Notes: a model not told the origin generated them from the sequence alone. A stretch of DNA of 36,127 bases from Bacteroidales bacterium (GCA_017530105.1 JAFXMW010000136.1:1-36127), one strand, 5' to 3'. Counted from the first letter of the stretch, positions 6,810-14,804 are shown. Program-made: numbers and translations.

Positions 6810-7697
6810 TTATGGGCGGGAAAGGGTTGCGCTGATGTGGCGGGGATTGGAACGGAAGTCGTTGTGGATGACGGCATTGAAGCCTTTGTCTTGGAATAGT
6901 TGGGCGGTTTGTGGGGCGAGGGCTTGGTTGATTTCCACCACCAAGAGCCCGTCGGGGTGGAGATGTGTGGCGGCGAATTGGGCTATGGCGCGGTAGAAGA
7001 GGAGCGGGTCGCTGTCGGGTACAAAGAGGGCTTGGGGAGGGTCGTAGTTGAGTACGTTGGGCTGCATGTCGGCGCGTTCGCGTTCCATGACGTAGGGTGG
7101 GTTGCTGATGATGAGGTCGTAGGAGGAGTTGAGGGAGGCGAGTTGGAGGGGGTTGAGGATGTCGAGTTGTCGGAAGTTGATGTCGGTGTTGTTGAGCCGG
7201 GAGTTGTCTTGAGCCACGGCAAGGGCGGAAGGGGAGAGGTCGACGGCTGTTACTGCTGCTTGCGGTAGGTGGTGTTTGAGGGCTATGGCTATGCAGCCGC
7301 TGCCAGTGCAGAGGTCGAGGATGGAGGCAGGGGCGAAGAGGGGGCGTTGAAGGAGTTGGGTGACGATTTCCTCGGTTTCGGGACGGGGGATGAGGACATC
7401 GGGGTTTACGTTTATTCGGAGGCCGCAAAAGTCGGTGTGGCCGATGATGTGCTGTATGGGTCGGTATTGCTTCAGGTCTTCGGCTGCCCAGTGGAAACGG
7501 AGCAGGTCGGATTGGTTGATAGTGTCGTCGCGGTGGAGGAGGAAGTGGGTTCTGTCCCAGCCGAGGAAAGCTTCGAAGAGCATGTAGACGAAGGTGTGCA
7601 ACTCTTCTTCGGGATAGAGGTCGCGGAGTTCGGCGAGGTAGTAGCGTTCGATGTCGCGCACACGGTTGGAGGGGATGCGCATGTGGGTGGTGTTCAC
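6810..7697 (-). CDS. prmC: Peptide chain release factor N5-glutamine methyltransferase
   Basis: The 295-aa enzyme methylates the glutamine of the GGQ motif in release factors RF1 and RF2, using S-adenosylmethionine. The N-terminal helical domain (1-90) is followed by a Rossmann methyltransferase domain with the SAM-binding motif ILDLCTGSGCIAIALKH (about 125-141), an acidic VDLS loop and the family signature SNPPYV (about 197-202), whose NPPY contacts the substrate glutamine. RPETE before the SAM motif is also family-typical. It lies 15 nt downstream of pnuC, likely in an rnhA-pnuC-prmC transcript. The start could be the first ATG or Met6. Confidence 0.94.
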   Translation of the reverse strand: MNTTHMRIPSNRVRDIERYYLAELRDLYPEEELHTFVYMLFEAFLGWDRTHFLLHRDDTINQSDLLRFHWAAEDLKQYRPIQHIIGHTDFCGLRINVNPDVLIPRPETEEIVTQLLQRPLFAPASILDLCTGSGCIAIALKHHLPQAAVTAVDLSPSALAVAQDNSRLNNTDINFRQLDILNPLQLASLNSSYDLIISNPPYVMERERADMQPNVLNYDPPQALFVPDSDPLLFYRAIAQFAATHLHPDGLLVVEINQALAPQTAQLFQDKGFNAVIHNDFRSNPRHISATLSRP

Positions 7698-7712
7698 GGG
7701 CAGTGGGGTGGT

Positions 7713-8279
7713 TTATTGTTTCTGGGCTTTTGTGTTGCGCCAGGCTTTGACAAAGACGATGAAGCCGTAGGTGGCGGTGGCGAGGAAGCAGGCGCTGATG
7801 AAGAGCCATTTGTAGCTGCCGCCCATGATGCCGAGGGGGATGTAGATGGCGTCGCAGATGAGGTAGCATATCCAGGCGTTGATGTCTTTGCGCACCATGA
7901 GATAGGTGGCTACGGCTTGGAGGGAGAAGATGGCGCAGTCGAGTGCGGGGAGGTTGGAGTGAAGCACTTGGGTGTTGAGGAGGTAGGTGGCGGAGGCGGT
8001 GGCGAGGACGGCAAGGAGGGGCCAGAGGGGGTTGCCCCAACGGATGGTGCGGCGGTTGTCTTCCTCACGTTTTTTCCAGATGAAGACTCCTCCGATGGAG
8101 GCCAGGAGGCTGTAGACCTGGAAGGCGAAGCTCATGAAATGATGGTCGGTGAAAAAATTGTAGCACAGAATGAGGCCTGTGACAATGCTGAAAATCCACG
8201 TCCAGCGGTTGCCGCGGGCGGCAAGGTAGACGGTGGCGATTTGGGCAATGGTGATGAGGATGGTAAGTATTGTGTCCAT
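7713..8279 (-). CDS. pnuC: Nicotinamide riboside/mononucleoside transporter PnuC
   Basis: The 188-aa start at 8279 (MDTILTILIT) is chosen because the upstream in-frame extension overlaps rnhA and has biased, non-protein-like composition. The protein has about seven hydrophobic segments and PnuC signatures: an N-terminal helix ending AARGNRWTWIFSIVTGL, WKKREE after the third helix, and a second half with WICYLICDAIYIPLG followed by a final helix. PnuC imports nicotinamide riboside, or another vitamin precursor such as thiamine in related PnuT forms, by facilitated diffusion. The substrate cannot be decided here: no riboswitch or kinase gene lies beside it. Spacing to rnhA is 8 nt. Confidence 0.88.
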   Translation of the reverse strand: MDTILTILITIAQIATVYLAARGNRWTWIFSIVTGLILCYNFFTDHHFMSFAFQVYSLLASIGGVFIWKKREEDNRRTIRWGNPLWPLLAVLATASATYLLNTQVLHSNLPALDCAIFSLQAVATYLMVRKDINAWICYLICDAIYIPLGIMGGSYKWLFISACFLATATYGFIVFVKAWRNTKAQKQ

Positions 8280-8287
8280 GCTTGTTG

Positions 8288-8944
8288 TTATTTGCGGTTG
8301 AAATCGGCGGGTATTTCGCCCCAGTGGTCGGTGTCCCACTTGCGTATTTCGGTGGTGTAGGTGTTGTTGTTCAGCCATGCTTCGGCACGTCGGATGAGGT
8401 TCCAGAGGTCGACGGTTTGCGGGGTGAGGGGCAGTTTGGTGCGACATTCTTTGTGGCGTATCCAGTTGATGGCTATCTTTGAGTCGGAGTAGATGATTTG
8501 GCTCATGTGGTGCTGTTTGAGGTAGGCGAGACCGTGGACTATGGCGAGGAATTCGCCTATGTTGTTGGTGCCCAAAGTTGCTTTGTAGTGGAAGAGTTGC
8601 TGGCGGGTGGCGACATAGACACCTTGGTATTCCATTACCCCGGGGTTGCCGCTGCAGGCGGCGTCGACGGCCAGACTGTCGAGTTCGGGTCCGGGTACGG
8701 TCCCGGGGTGGACTATGGTCATGCCGTTTTCGTCGATGCCTACCATGGTGGCTTTGGCGGGGTGGGTGCCTTTGATTTCGTCGTAGGGGCGTCGGCTGGC
8801 ATATTGGGCGGCTTCGAGGGTGTCGAAAGATTTGTATTGCGCTTTGGCGACACCGACGACTTGCTTCCGGCAGTCGTCCCAGTTGTCATATATGCCTGGT
8901 GTATTGCCCTGCCACACAACGTAGTATTTCTTTTTCTTTGCCAT
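8288..8944 (-). CDS. rnhA: Ribonuclease HI with N-terminal viroplasmin-like domain
   Basis: The 218-aa enzyme degrades RNA in RNA-DNA hybrids. Residues 1-50 form the viroplasmin/RNase H1 hybrid-binding domain (KYYVVWQGNTPGIYDNWDDC ... VVGVAKAQYKSF). The catalytic domain follows with its four acidic residues visible: Asp in LAVDAACSG, Glu in NNIGEFLA, Asp in IYSDSKIA and the last Asp in the TDHWGEIPADF segment. This two-domain form is common in Bacteroidota. A Bacteroidota -7 box lies upstream, and the gene heads the rnhA-pnuC-prmC unit. Confidence 0.92.
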   Translation of the reverse strand: MAKKKKYYVVWQGNTPGIYDNWDDCRKQVVGVAKAQYKSFDTLEAAQYASRRPYDEIKGTHPAKATMVGIDENGMTIVHPGTVPGPELDSLAVDAACSGNPGVMEYQGVYVATRQQLFHYKATLGTNNIGEFLAIVHGLAYLKQHHMSQIIYSDSKIAINWIRHKECRTKLPLTPQTVDLWNLIRRAEAWLNNNTYTTEIRKWDTDHWGEIPADFNRK

Positions 8945-8955
8945 ATTTGGGAGTG

Positions 8956-8963
8956 CAAAGTTA
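8956..8963 (-). promoter_or_regulatory. -7 box upstream of rnhA
   Basis: The minus strand reads TAACTTTG, a perfect TAnnTTTG, 11 nt before the rnhA ATG. A leader this short would be nearly absent. No clear -33 box is seen. Confidence 0.45.
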
Positions 8964-8995
8964 CAAAGAAAATCTAATATATGGTTTTTTATTTG

Positions 8996-9003
8996 TATCT
9001 TTG
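8996..9003 (+). promoter_or_regulatory. -7 box upstream of the DUF2807 lipoprotein gene
   Basis: TATCTTTG matches TAnnTTTG and is 29 nt before the ATG at 9033. It is divergent to the rnhA box at 8956-8963, so both promoters share about 40 bp. Confidence 0.5.
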
Positions 9004-9032
9004 CATTTTAAAAAAATATAAAACGTTTTACA

Positions 9033-9794
9033 ATGAAAAAAATCACTTTTATGCTACTTGTGCTGTGCGGTTTGTGTACGGCATGTGAAAAGAACAAGGA
9101 GGGTATCACGGTTAGTTATCCTGTTACGGACAACTATACTGCTTTGGATGTGCACAGCGCCTTTGATGTGGTGGTGTGCGACACGATTAGCACGGCGATG
9201 GTGATAGTGAGGGGAGGAGAACACAAGAATGTTATTTTCAAGGTGGAAGACGGTACGCTGAAGATTGGCTTCAAGTCGAGTCTGTTCAATTGGTTCCATG
9301 GTTCGGGCAAGGTGCTGCTGCCCCGCAACAGCGCGCTATGCGATGTGGAACTTTCGGGTGCCTCCAGTTTCCGTGGCGATTTGCAGGGTGACGAGGTGGA
9401 AGTGGATCTGTCGGGTGCTTCCAATTTCTATGGCAATGTGACGGGGACGGAAGTGAACATCGACCTTTCCGGTGCCTCGGACTTTAAAGGCAATATCTAT
9501 GCCGATAAGATGGAGTTGGAGATTAGCGGTTCTTCTTCTGTCAAGAGCGCTGGAATCTGCACAGGGCAGTTGGATGCTGAAGTCTCTGGCTCAAGCAATG
9601 TGGATGCCTTCGGGCTTGAGTGCCGCAGAGTGAAAGCTATGGTGAGTGGTTCCAGCGAGGTGAAGATTTCGTGCTGCGAGAGTATCACGGGTTCCCTTTC
9701 GGGTTCCAGCGACCTTTATTATAAAGCACTCCCTGGCTGCAATCCCATGGTGAATTGCAACACCAGCGGTGGCTCGAAGGTGCATGCTGAATAA
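9033..9794 (+). CDS. DUF2807 (GIN-domain) lipoprotein
   Basis: The 253-aa protein has a lipoprotein signal peptide with lipobox cysteine 18 (LCTAC). After a short linker comes a right-handed beta-helix-like region of repeated 'VxLSGASxFxG' and 'SGSSxVxxxG' units (about residues 105-245), typical of DUF2807, the 'putative auto-transporter adhesin, head GIN' family of Bacteroidota. It is probably anchored to an envelope membrane and may be surface-exposed; the function of the family is not known. The unit repeats (LSGAS three times, then SGSS/SGSSE several times) show a switch from LSGAS to SGSS midway. No co-transcribed partner is evident. Confidence 0.85.
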   Translation: MKKITFMLLVLCGLCTACEKNKEGITVSYPVTDNYTALDVHSAFDVVVCDTISTAMVIVRGGEHKNVIFKVEDGTLKIGFKSSLFNWFHGSGKVLLPRNSALCDVELSGASSFRGDLQGDEVEVDLSGASNFYGNVTGTEVNIDLSGASDFKGNIYADKMELEISGSSSVKSAGICTGQLDAEVSGSSNVDAFGLECRRVKAMVSGSSEVKISCCESITGSLSGSSDLYYKALPGCNPMVNCNTSGGSKVHAE

Positions 9795-9849
9795 AGTGTT
9801 GTTGACTTGGAATAATAAAGCGGAAATAATTTCGTTATTATGGAAGAAT

Positions 9850-10149
9850 ATGAGTGAAGCAATGATTGATATAATCCGCGACTATCTCGCTACGCAGCCA
9901 GTTCTAAAAGCATGGCTCTTCGGATCCTACGCCCGTGGCGAGGAGACCCCCGAGAGCGATGTGGATATATTGGTCATGTTTGACCATGAGAATGCAAGTG
10001 TGGGGCTGATGCAGTACTGCCATATAATGAATGAGCTTTCCGACCGCATTGGTAAACAGGTGGACTTGGTGGAGGACGGCACGTTGCTGCCCTTTGCCGC
10101 AAGAACAGCCAATCATGACAAAAAACTAATTTATGAGAGAAGTTATTAG
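9850..10149 (+). CDS. mntA: MntA-type antitoxin nucleotidyltransferase
   Basis: The ATG at 9850 (MSEAMIDIIRD) gives 99 aa; an in-frame ATG further upstream overlaps the previous gene. The minimal nucleotidyltransferase signature is intact: GSYARGEETPESDVD at residues 25-39, with the catalytic pair Asp37 and Asp39 and a later acidic VDLV. In the known HepT/MntA (type VII) systems, MntA transfers AMP to a tyrosine of HepT and so silences the toxin. The next gene overlaps by 17 nt and is a HepT homologue, which supports this assignment. Composition is more AT-rich than neighbouring housekeeping genes, consistent with acquisition. Confidence 0.88.
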   Translation: MSEAMIDIIRDYLATQPVLKAWLFGSYARGEETPESDVDILVMFDHENASVGLMQYCHIMNELSDRIGKQVDLVEDGTLLPFAARTANHDKKLIYERSY

Positions 10150-10477
10150 AGATTCGGGCAGGTTAGAACATATCTTAACGGCTATTGGCAATGTCCAGAG
10201 TTTTCTTGAGGGCAAGACTCTGGATGACCTTTGTCGTGATAAGATACTCTTCTATGCTGTGGTGAAGAACATTGAGATTATCGGAGAGGCTGCCAACAAC
10301 CTTACGAAAGACTTGCAAGCACAGCATCCCGAAGTGCAGTGGAAGGATGTAATTAGTATGCGACATGTGTTGGTGCATGACTATTATTGCATTGATGCCC
10401 GAACCGCATGGCAGACAGCACAGGAGAATCTGCCACCCTTGAAAGAACAAATTGAAAGGATACTCTCATCATTGTAG
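10133..10477 (+). CDS. hepT: HepT-type HEPN toxin (DUF86)
   Basis: The 114-aa all-helical protein carries the HEPN ribonuclease motif R-x4-H-x-Y: Arg77, His82, Tyr84 in RHVLVHDYY, plus the family segment NIEIIGEAANNL (about 46-57). HEPN toxins of this family cleave RNA, including tRNA in studied cases, and are inhibited by AMPylation of the motif tyrosine. The gene overlaps its antitoxin by 17 nt. All catalytic residues are present, so it should be active. It is a known class, not a new system. Confidence 0.9.
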   Translation: MREVIRDSGRLEHILTAIGNVQSFLEGKTLDDLCRDKILFYAVVKNIEIIGEAANNLTKDLQAQHPEVQWKDVISMRHVLVHDYYCIDARTAWQTAQENLPPLKEQIERILSSL

Positions 10478-10582
10478 GATGAGAATAGATGAACGGAATA
10501 GTAACTAAATCGACTGCCAATGAAACATAGCGCATAGACTGATATGCACATCATAGAATAGGAAATAGCGAAGAAACTTATC

Positions 10583-10712
10583 TGGTTATTCTGAAAACTT
10601 CGACAACTTTCAGTTATCTTTCCCCAGAGAATGCAGCGACGCTCCCGCCTTTGGCGTGGGCTTAAATGTTGTAATTGGGGAAAGAAGGTAGTCGAAGACC
10701 TCAGAATAACCA
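10583..10712. repeat. 130-bp imperfect palindrome between hepT and the DUF5683 gene
   Basis: Nested inverted repeats share one centre. The outer arms 10583-10604 and 10691-10712 match at 19 of 22 positions. The middle arms 10617-10626 and 10676-10685 are a perfect 10 bp (TCTTTCCCCA and its complement). The inner arms GCTCCCGCC and GGCGTGGGC flank TTT. The GC-rich centre is unlike the AT-rich surroundings. It could be a MITE-like non-autonomous element, a structured RNA or a strong hairpin that insulates the toxin-antitoxin pair. No second copy is seen in the window. The rest of 10478-10805 shows nothing else. Confidence 0.65.
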
Positions 10713-10805
10713 ATGAAGACTTAAAAGTACCACGCTATTTTTATGTGTACTATCTGCATGTTAAAGGTAAATCACAATTGTTTAATAATCAAAAAATCAA
10801 ATACA

Positions 10806-11630
10806 ATGAAGTGTAAAAATATTCTGACTCTATTGATAGCATGTTTAGCAATAAGTTTCTCACAAGGACAGGATACAATCTTTCTTAAGAAAGGAACTCG
10901 CATATTAGCATTTAATACTTATTGTGGAGAATGGAATATACAATATTATGAAAATGGTTCAGGAAATACAGATAGAATTGTCAAGTCAATAAGTACAGAC
11001 TTAGTTAGTAGCGTTGTATCTTCATCTGGTGATACATTGTTCTATATGGGGAAAGTAATTACGTCAAAATCTCCTAACGTAATGGTAGAGTCAAGGACAA
11101 AAGATGTTGTCACATCACAGGGGGATTCTTTGGCTTCTAAAGGGAATGTATTGTCACAATCCCTTAAGTTAAGCACAAATGATGTTTCATCCTCAGGTAC
11201 AAAAAATAATGATAGAACGAATACTTCCCACTTGGCGATAAGTCCACAGTATAAAAACCCTGCAATTGCATACCTTTTCTCATATTTACCGGGAGGTGGA
11301 CAGTTTTATAATGATGAAATTGGGAAAGGATTTACTTTTATGATATGTACTGGTTTATGTGCTGGAGCAACATATGGGTTCTATGAAGTATCAAAAGTAT
11401 CAAAAGGTAACAATAGAGAAAATTATGCTACTACTGCAGCAGTCTTTGGAGTTGCTACCGTTGCTTTGTATATATGGCAGGCAATTGATGCAGTTGTTAC
11501 TGCCGATAGGAAGAATAAAATGAATGGTTACGTGCTGTCGTTTACCCCCAGTATTTTGGATAATCATCTTGCATGTGCTGTGGGTGGTTCGGGGTATGTA
11601 CCGGCCATGTCATTCAATTTGTCATTCTAA
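10806..11630 (+). CDS. Exported protein with C-terminal DUF5683-like membrane region
   Basis: The start at 10806 (MKCKNILTLLIACL) gives a clear signal peptide cleaved near SFSQGQ; the in-frame upstream extension has no such feature. The product is 274 aa. The N-terminal two thirds are polar and unrecognised. The last 110 residues hold NPAIAYLFSYLPGGGQFYND, then two hydrophobic helices, the pattern of DUF5683 ('P-x-x-AxxxSxxxPGxGQ-xYN'), a Bacteroidota envelope family of unknown function. The gene is much more AT-rich than the flanking housekeeping genes and follows the palindrome and toxin-antitoxin pair, which suggests recent acquisition or relaxed selection. Confidence 0.7.
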   Translation: MKCKNILTLLIACLAISFSQGQDTIFLKKGTRILAFNTYCGEWNIQYYENGSGNTDRIVKSISTDLVSSVVSSSGDTLFYMGKVITSKSPNVMVESRTKDVVTSQGDSLASKGNVLSQSLKLSTNDVSSSGTKNNDRTNTSHLAISPQYKNPAIAYLFSYLPGGGQFYNDEIGKGFTFMICTGLCAGATYGFYEVSKVSKGNNRENYATTAAVFGVATVALYIWQAIDAVVTADRKNKMNGYVLSFTPSILDNHLACAVGGSGYVPAMSFNLSF

Positions 11631-11649
11631 AATGTAATTGACAAAAAGA

Positions 11650-11680
11650 AAAAGCCGTGAGATAATGTCCCACGGCTTTT
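11650..11680. terminator. Bidirectional terminator between the DUF5683 gene and tsf
   Basis: AAAAGCCGTG and CACGGCTTTT pair perfectly over 10 bp around an 11-nt loop. A-runs on one side and T-runs on the other let it work for both convergent genes. Confidence 0.85.
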
Positions 11681-11702
11681 ATGTTTGAATGAGGGTGATT
11701 GA

Positions 11703-12692
11703 TTAGGCACCCAGTTCGAGGCGCTTGAAACCAGTGCAGACAAGCTCCTTGTCGGTGCTCTCGATGAACTGGCGGACGGTCATCTTGCTCTCCATGATGT
11801 ACTCCTGTTCGACCAGGGTGTTCTCTTTGAAGAACTTGTTGAGACGGCCCTGAGCAATCTGCTCGATCTGTTTCTCGTTGAGGGTAGCGGCTTTCTTGGC
11901 GCCTTCTTCCTCTTTGATTTTCTTGGCCATTTCGACCTGCTCCTCGGTAATCCAGCCTTTGGCGCAGTTGGAAGCCATGTGCTCTTCGCTGTCGACGTGG
12001 GCGGGGTTGATGCCGGCTTTCTTCAGGGCGGCGTCAACGGCCTTGCCAATGAGTTCCTCGCGGGTCTTCTCGGCGGCGACGGCAAGTTCTTTGTCCTTGG
12101 TCTCCTGGGGGATGCTGGCGGCATCGAGAGCCAGGGGACGCATGGCTACTACCTGCATGGCGATGTTGTGACCAACCTCGTCGTAACCGGCCTTGGACAT
12201 TCCGATAACGGAAGCCATGCGGTTGCCGGGGTGGATGTAGGCGTAGACGGCGGGAGCCTCGATGGTCTCGAAGTGAGCAAGCTCAATCTTCTCGCCAATC
12301 TTGGCAATCTGGTCGGTGATGCAGTCACTGACTTTGCGGCCTTCAAGCTCCATGTCGAGCACTTGCTCTTTGTTGATGAGGTGCTGAGCCATGGCGTTGT
12401 CGAGGATGCTGGTGGTGAAAGCGATGAAGTCGGCATTGGTGGCGACGAAGTCGGTTTCGCAGCTCAGCATGATGACGGCACCGTAGTTGCCGTTGCTCTT
12501 AGCCAGTACGCAGCCTTCGTTGGCATCGCGGTCGGCACGTTTGGCGGCCATTTTCTGACCTTTCTGGCGGAGGAAGTCGATGGCTTTCTCGAAGTCACCG
12601 TCACATTCGACGAGGGCTTTTTTGCAGTCCATCATGCCGACGCCGGTCAGCTGGCGCAGTTCGTTAACCTGTTTTGCTGTTATGTTTGCCAT
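11703..12692 (-). CDS. tsf: Translation elongation factor Ts
   Basis: The 329-aa product catalyses GDP-GTP exchange on EF-Tu. The N-terminal UBA-like domain holds the family signature LRQLTGVGMMDCKKAL (about 12-27), and the core carries the SCETDFVATN segment (about 76-85) that contacts the EF-Tu nucleotide site. The C-terminal part with EEEGAKKAATLNEKQIEQIAQGRLNKF is typical. It ends the rplM-rpsI-rpsB-tsf operon, 36 nt after rpsB, and is followed by a strong terminator. Confidence 0.97.
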   Translation of the reverse strand: MANITAKQVNELRQLTGVGMMDCKKALVECDGDFEKAIDFLRQKGQKMAAKRADRDANEGCVLAKSNGNYGAVIMLSCETDFVATNADFIAFTTSILDNAMAQHLINKEQVLDMELEGRKVSDCITDQIAKIGEKIELAHFETIEAPAVYAYIHPGNRMASVIGMSKAGYDEVGHNIAMQVVAMRPLALDAASIPQETKDKELAVAAEKTREELIGKAVDAALKKAGINPAHVDSEEHMASNCAKGWITEEQVEMAKKIKEEEGAKKAATLNEKQIEQIAQGRLNKFFKENTLVEQEYIMESKMTVRQFIESTDKELVCTGFKRLELGA

Positions 12693-12728
12693 AATTGGAT
12701 TTCTTTTTGTGTGTGATTAAAAGCGGGA

Positions 12729-13550
12729 TTATTCAGCCTTGGGTTCCTCTTCCTTAGCCTTGGGGGCATCGGTGCGGGGACGGCGGGGACGGGTCTTCTT
12801 CTCAACGGGAGCTTCCTCGGCCTGATTGTCGTCCTTTTCCTCATTTTGGGCGTCTTTGTCGAGCATGCGCTCGTTAAGACCTTCCTGGATAGCCTCGGTC
12901 ATGTGTTTGAGAATGGCGGCTATTGATTTGGAAGCATCATCGTTAGCGGGGATGGGGAAATCGATAAGGTCGGGGTTGCAGTTGGTGTCGACCAGTGCGA
13001 AGGTGGGGATGTTCAGGCGACGGGCCTCGGCAACGGCAATGTGCTCTTTGTTGATGTCAATGACAAAGAGGGCGCTGGGCAGACGGGTGAGGTCGGCAAT
13101 AGAGCCAAGGTTCTTGTCGAGTTTGGCACGTTCGCGCTGCACCTGCAGGCGTTCGCGTTTGCTGATGTTGTTGAAATCCTTGTCGTGCATCAGGCTGTCG
13201 AGGTTGTTCATTTTCTTCACAGCCTTGCGGATGGTAGCGAAGTTGGTGAGCATACCGCCGGGCCAACGCTCGGTGACGAAGGGCATGTCAACGCTCTTGG
13301 CCATTTCGGCCACGATGTCCTTGGCCTGTTTTTTGGTGGCCACGAACAGGACTTTCTTACCGCTTTTGGCAATCTGTTTCAGAGCAGCTGCGGCCTCGTC
13401 GGCTTTGACGATGGTCTTTTGCAGGTCGATAACGTGAATGCCGTTGTGCTCCTTGAAGATGTAAGGAGCCATTTTGGGATTCCATTTTCTCTTGAGGTGT
13501 CCGAAATGACAACCGGCCTCAAGCAGTTCTTCGAATTTTAATTCAGTCAT
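12729..13550 (-). CDS. rpsB: 30S ribosomal protein S2
   Basis: The 273-aa protein starts MTELKFEELLEAGCHFGHLKRKWNP, the S2 signature, followed by YIFKEHNGIHVIDLQKT and later DLTRLPSALFVIDINKEHIAVAEA. It binds the head-body junction of the 30S subunit. After the conserved domain (about 225 residues) there is a 45-residue charged tail rich in E, K, P and R. Tails of this kind vary among Bacteroidota. It lies 170 nt after rpsI with a structured region between, and 36 nt before tsf. Confidence 0.97.
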   Translation of the reverse strand: MTELKFEELLEAGCHFGHLKRKWNPKMAPYIFKEHNGIHVIDLQKTIVKADEAAAALKQIAKSGKKVLFVATKKQAKDIVAEMAKSVDMPFVTERWPGGMLTNFATIRKAVKKMNNLDSLMHDKDFNNISKRERLQVQRERAKLDKNLGSIADLTRLPSALFVIDINKEHIAVAEARRLNIPTFALVDTNCNPDLIDFPIPANDDASKSIAAILKHMTEAIQEGLNERMLDKDAQNEEKDDNQAEEAPVEKKTRPRRPRTDAPKAKEEEPKAE

Positions 13551-13579
13551 TTTTCTTTTTTGTTTACTTTCCTAATATG

Positions 13580-13636
13580 AACCAATCGCGAAGTAGTCCT
13601 TAGGGCTTGGTTTTTCGGCTGTCCTATGCTGCCGAA
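13580..13636 (-). promoter_or_regulatory. Possible structured leader of rpsB-tsf
   Basis: The 170-nt rpsI-rpsB gap is not coding. On the minus strand it holds two perfect 6-bp stems: UUCGGC/GCCGAA (13614-13619 with 13631-13636) and AACCAA/UUGGUU (13580-13585 with 13607-13612), next to each other and followed by an AU-rich run to the rpsB ATG. S2 autoregulates rpsB-tsf through its leader in several bacteria; here this is inference from position and folding only. Confidence 0.4.
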
Positions 13637-13720
13637 CTGGCAACCAGGCGGAGCGTCTTCCCGATTTGGATTCTAAACTTTATTTTCTTTTTCTTTATAG
13701 GCGCTGGGAGAGAGAAACGG

Positions 13721-14107
13721 TTAACGTTTGCTGAACTGGAAGCGCTTACGGGCTTTGGGCTGGCCGGGTTTCTTACGCTCAACCATACGGGGGTCGCGCA
13801 TGAGGAAGCCTTCTTTCTTCAGAGCGGGGCGATCCTCGATGTTGTTCTCGCAGAGGGCGCGGGCGATAGCCATGCGCAGAGCCTGAGCCTGGCCGGTGAT
13901 TCCGCCACCGTCGAGGTTGGCTTTGATGTCCCATTTGCCTTCAGCATTGGCAACCTGCAGAGGCTGGTTGACGATGTACTGCAGCGGGCCAGTGGGGAAA
14001 TATTCTTTGTAGTCTCTCTTGTTGACAACAATCTTGCCGGTGCCGGGGGTCATATAGATGCGTGCAACCGAGCATTTTCTTCTACCAATGGTGTTGATTA
14101 CTTCCAT
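13721..14107 (-). CDS. rpsI: 30S ribosomal protein S9
   Basis: The 128-aa protein shows the S9 pattern: GRRKCSVARIYMTPGTGKIVVNKRDYKEYF near the start, then DGGGITGQAQALRMAIARAL and a basic C-terminus DPRMVERKKPGQPKARKRFQFSKR whose last Lys-Arg reaches the P-site tRNA. It follows rplM after 8 nt, the standard pair. Confidence 0.98.
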   Translation of the reverse strand: MEVINTIGRRKCSVARIYMTPGTGKIVVNKRDYKEYFPTGPLQYIVNQPLQVANAEGKWDIKANLDGGGITGQAQALRMAIARALCENNIEDRPALKKEGFLMRDPRMVERKKPGQPKARKRFQFSKR

Positions 14108-14115
14108 ATTATTAT

Positions 14116-14571
14116 TTATCTAACGTCGTTTATATTGATTACTTTAGGGTTCTGACCCTGGTGGGGATGCTCGGGACCGGCATAAATGTGAAGGTTGCGG
14201 TACAGGGCGTCGCCCAGACGGTTTTTAGGAAGCATGCCGCGGATGGCGTGTTCGAGAACGCGCTCGGGATGGGTGGCGAGCACCTTGGCGGGGTTGGTTT
14301 CGCGCTGGCCGCCGGGGTATCCGGTGTAGCGTTGATAAATCTTGTCGGTCATCTTTTTGCCGGTGAAGACGATTTTCTCGGCATTGATAATGATGACATT
14401 GTCGCCGCAGTCAACATGCGGGGTGAAGCAAGGTTTGGTCTTGCCACGAAGGATGTTTGCCACACGGGTGGCCAGACGTCCCACGGTTTGGTTCTCGGCA
14501 TCAACAAGCACCCATTCCTTCTGGACGGTGTTCTTGTTAGCGGAGACTGTTTTGTAACTTAATGTGTTCAT
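14116..14571 (-). CDS. rplM: 50S ribosomal protein L13
   Basis: The 151-aa protein contains the L13 landmarks EWVLVDAENQTVGRLATRVANIL, DCGDNVIIINAEKI, YPGGQRE and AIRGMLPKNRLGDALYRNLHIYAGPEHPHQGQ. It is an early 23S-binding protein. It is the first gene of the operon; its promoter lies 234 nt upstream, leaving a long leader that could be regulatory. Confidence 0.98.
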   Translation of the reverse strand: MNTLSYKTVSANKNTVQKEWVLVDAENQTVGRLATRVANILRGKTKPCFTPHVDCGDNVIIINAEKIVFTGKKMTDKIYQRYTGYPGGQRETNPAKVLATHPERVLEHAIRGMLPKNRLGDALYRNLHIYAGPEHPHQGQNPKVININDVR

Positions 14572-14804
14572 ACTATTTTTTAACGATGATGTTTTATTTT
14601 CTTTTTTTTTGTTGCCACTTTTTTTGTGACGTGAATAATTTTTTTGTCCTTTTGTCCGGTTTTTAGGGTCTAAAACAGGTGACGGATAACCTATAAAAGA
14701 CTTTTTTGGCCGAATTACGCGACATATTTTTTTTTCTTAACATATTGGATAATAGGTCTGAACGGGTAACAAACAGGGCTTTTTTCCACTATGCTAAGAG
14801 GATG
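14572..14804 (-). promoter_or_regulatory. Long AU-rich leader of the rplM operon
   Basis: Between the promoter and the rplM ATG is about 225 nt of untranslated RNA with several U- and A-runs and short GC-richer blocks, including ACCTAT and ATAGGT arms and CAC...GTG pairs near 14619-14632. Leaders of this size in ribosomal operons often bind one of the encoded proteins. No known motif is recognised. No small reading frame is convincing. Confidence 0.35.

Noticed and set aside
6694-8040. 448-codon minus-strand frame rich in R, P and H over prmC-pnuC
   Set aside because: Alternative frame of the same strand as prmC and pnuC; arginine/proline/histidine bias is typical of out-of-frame GC-rich codons.
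7269-8360. Long plus-strand open frame rich in G, V, E and D opposite prmC and pnuC
   Set aside because: It is the antisense of three well-recognised genes; its composition is an artefact of their codon bias and it has no recognisable domain.
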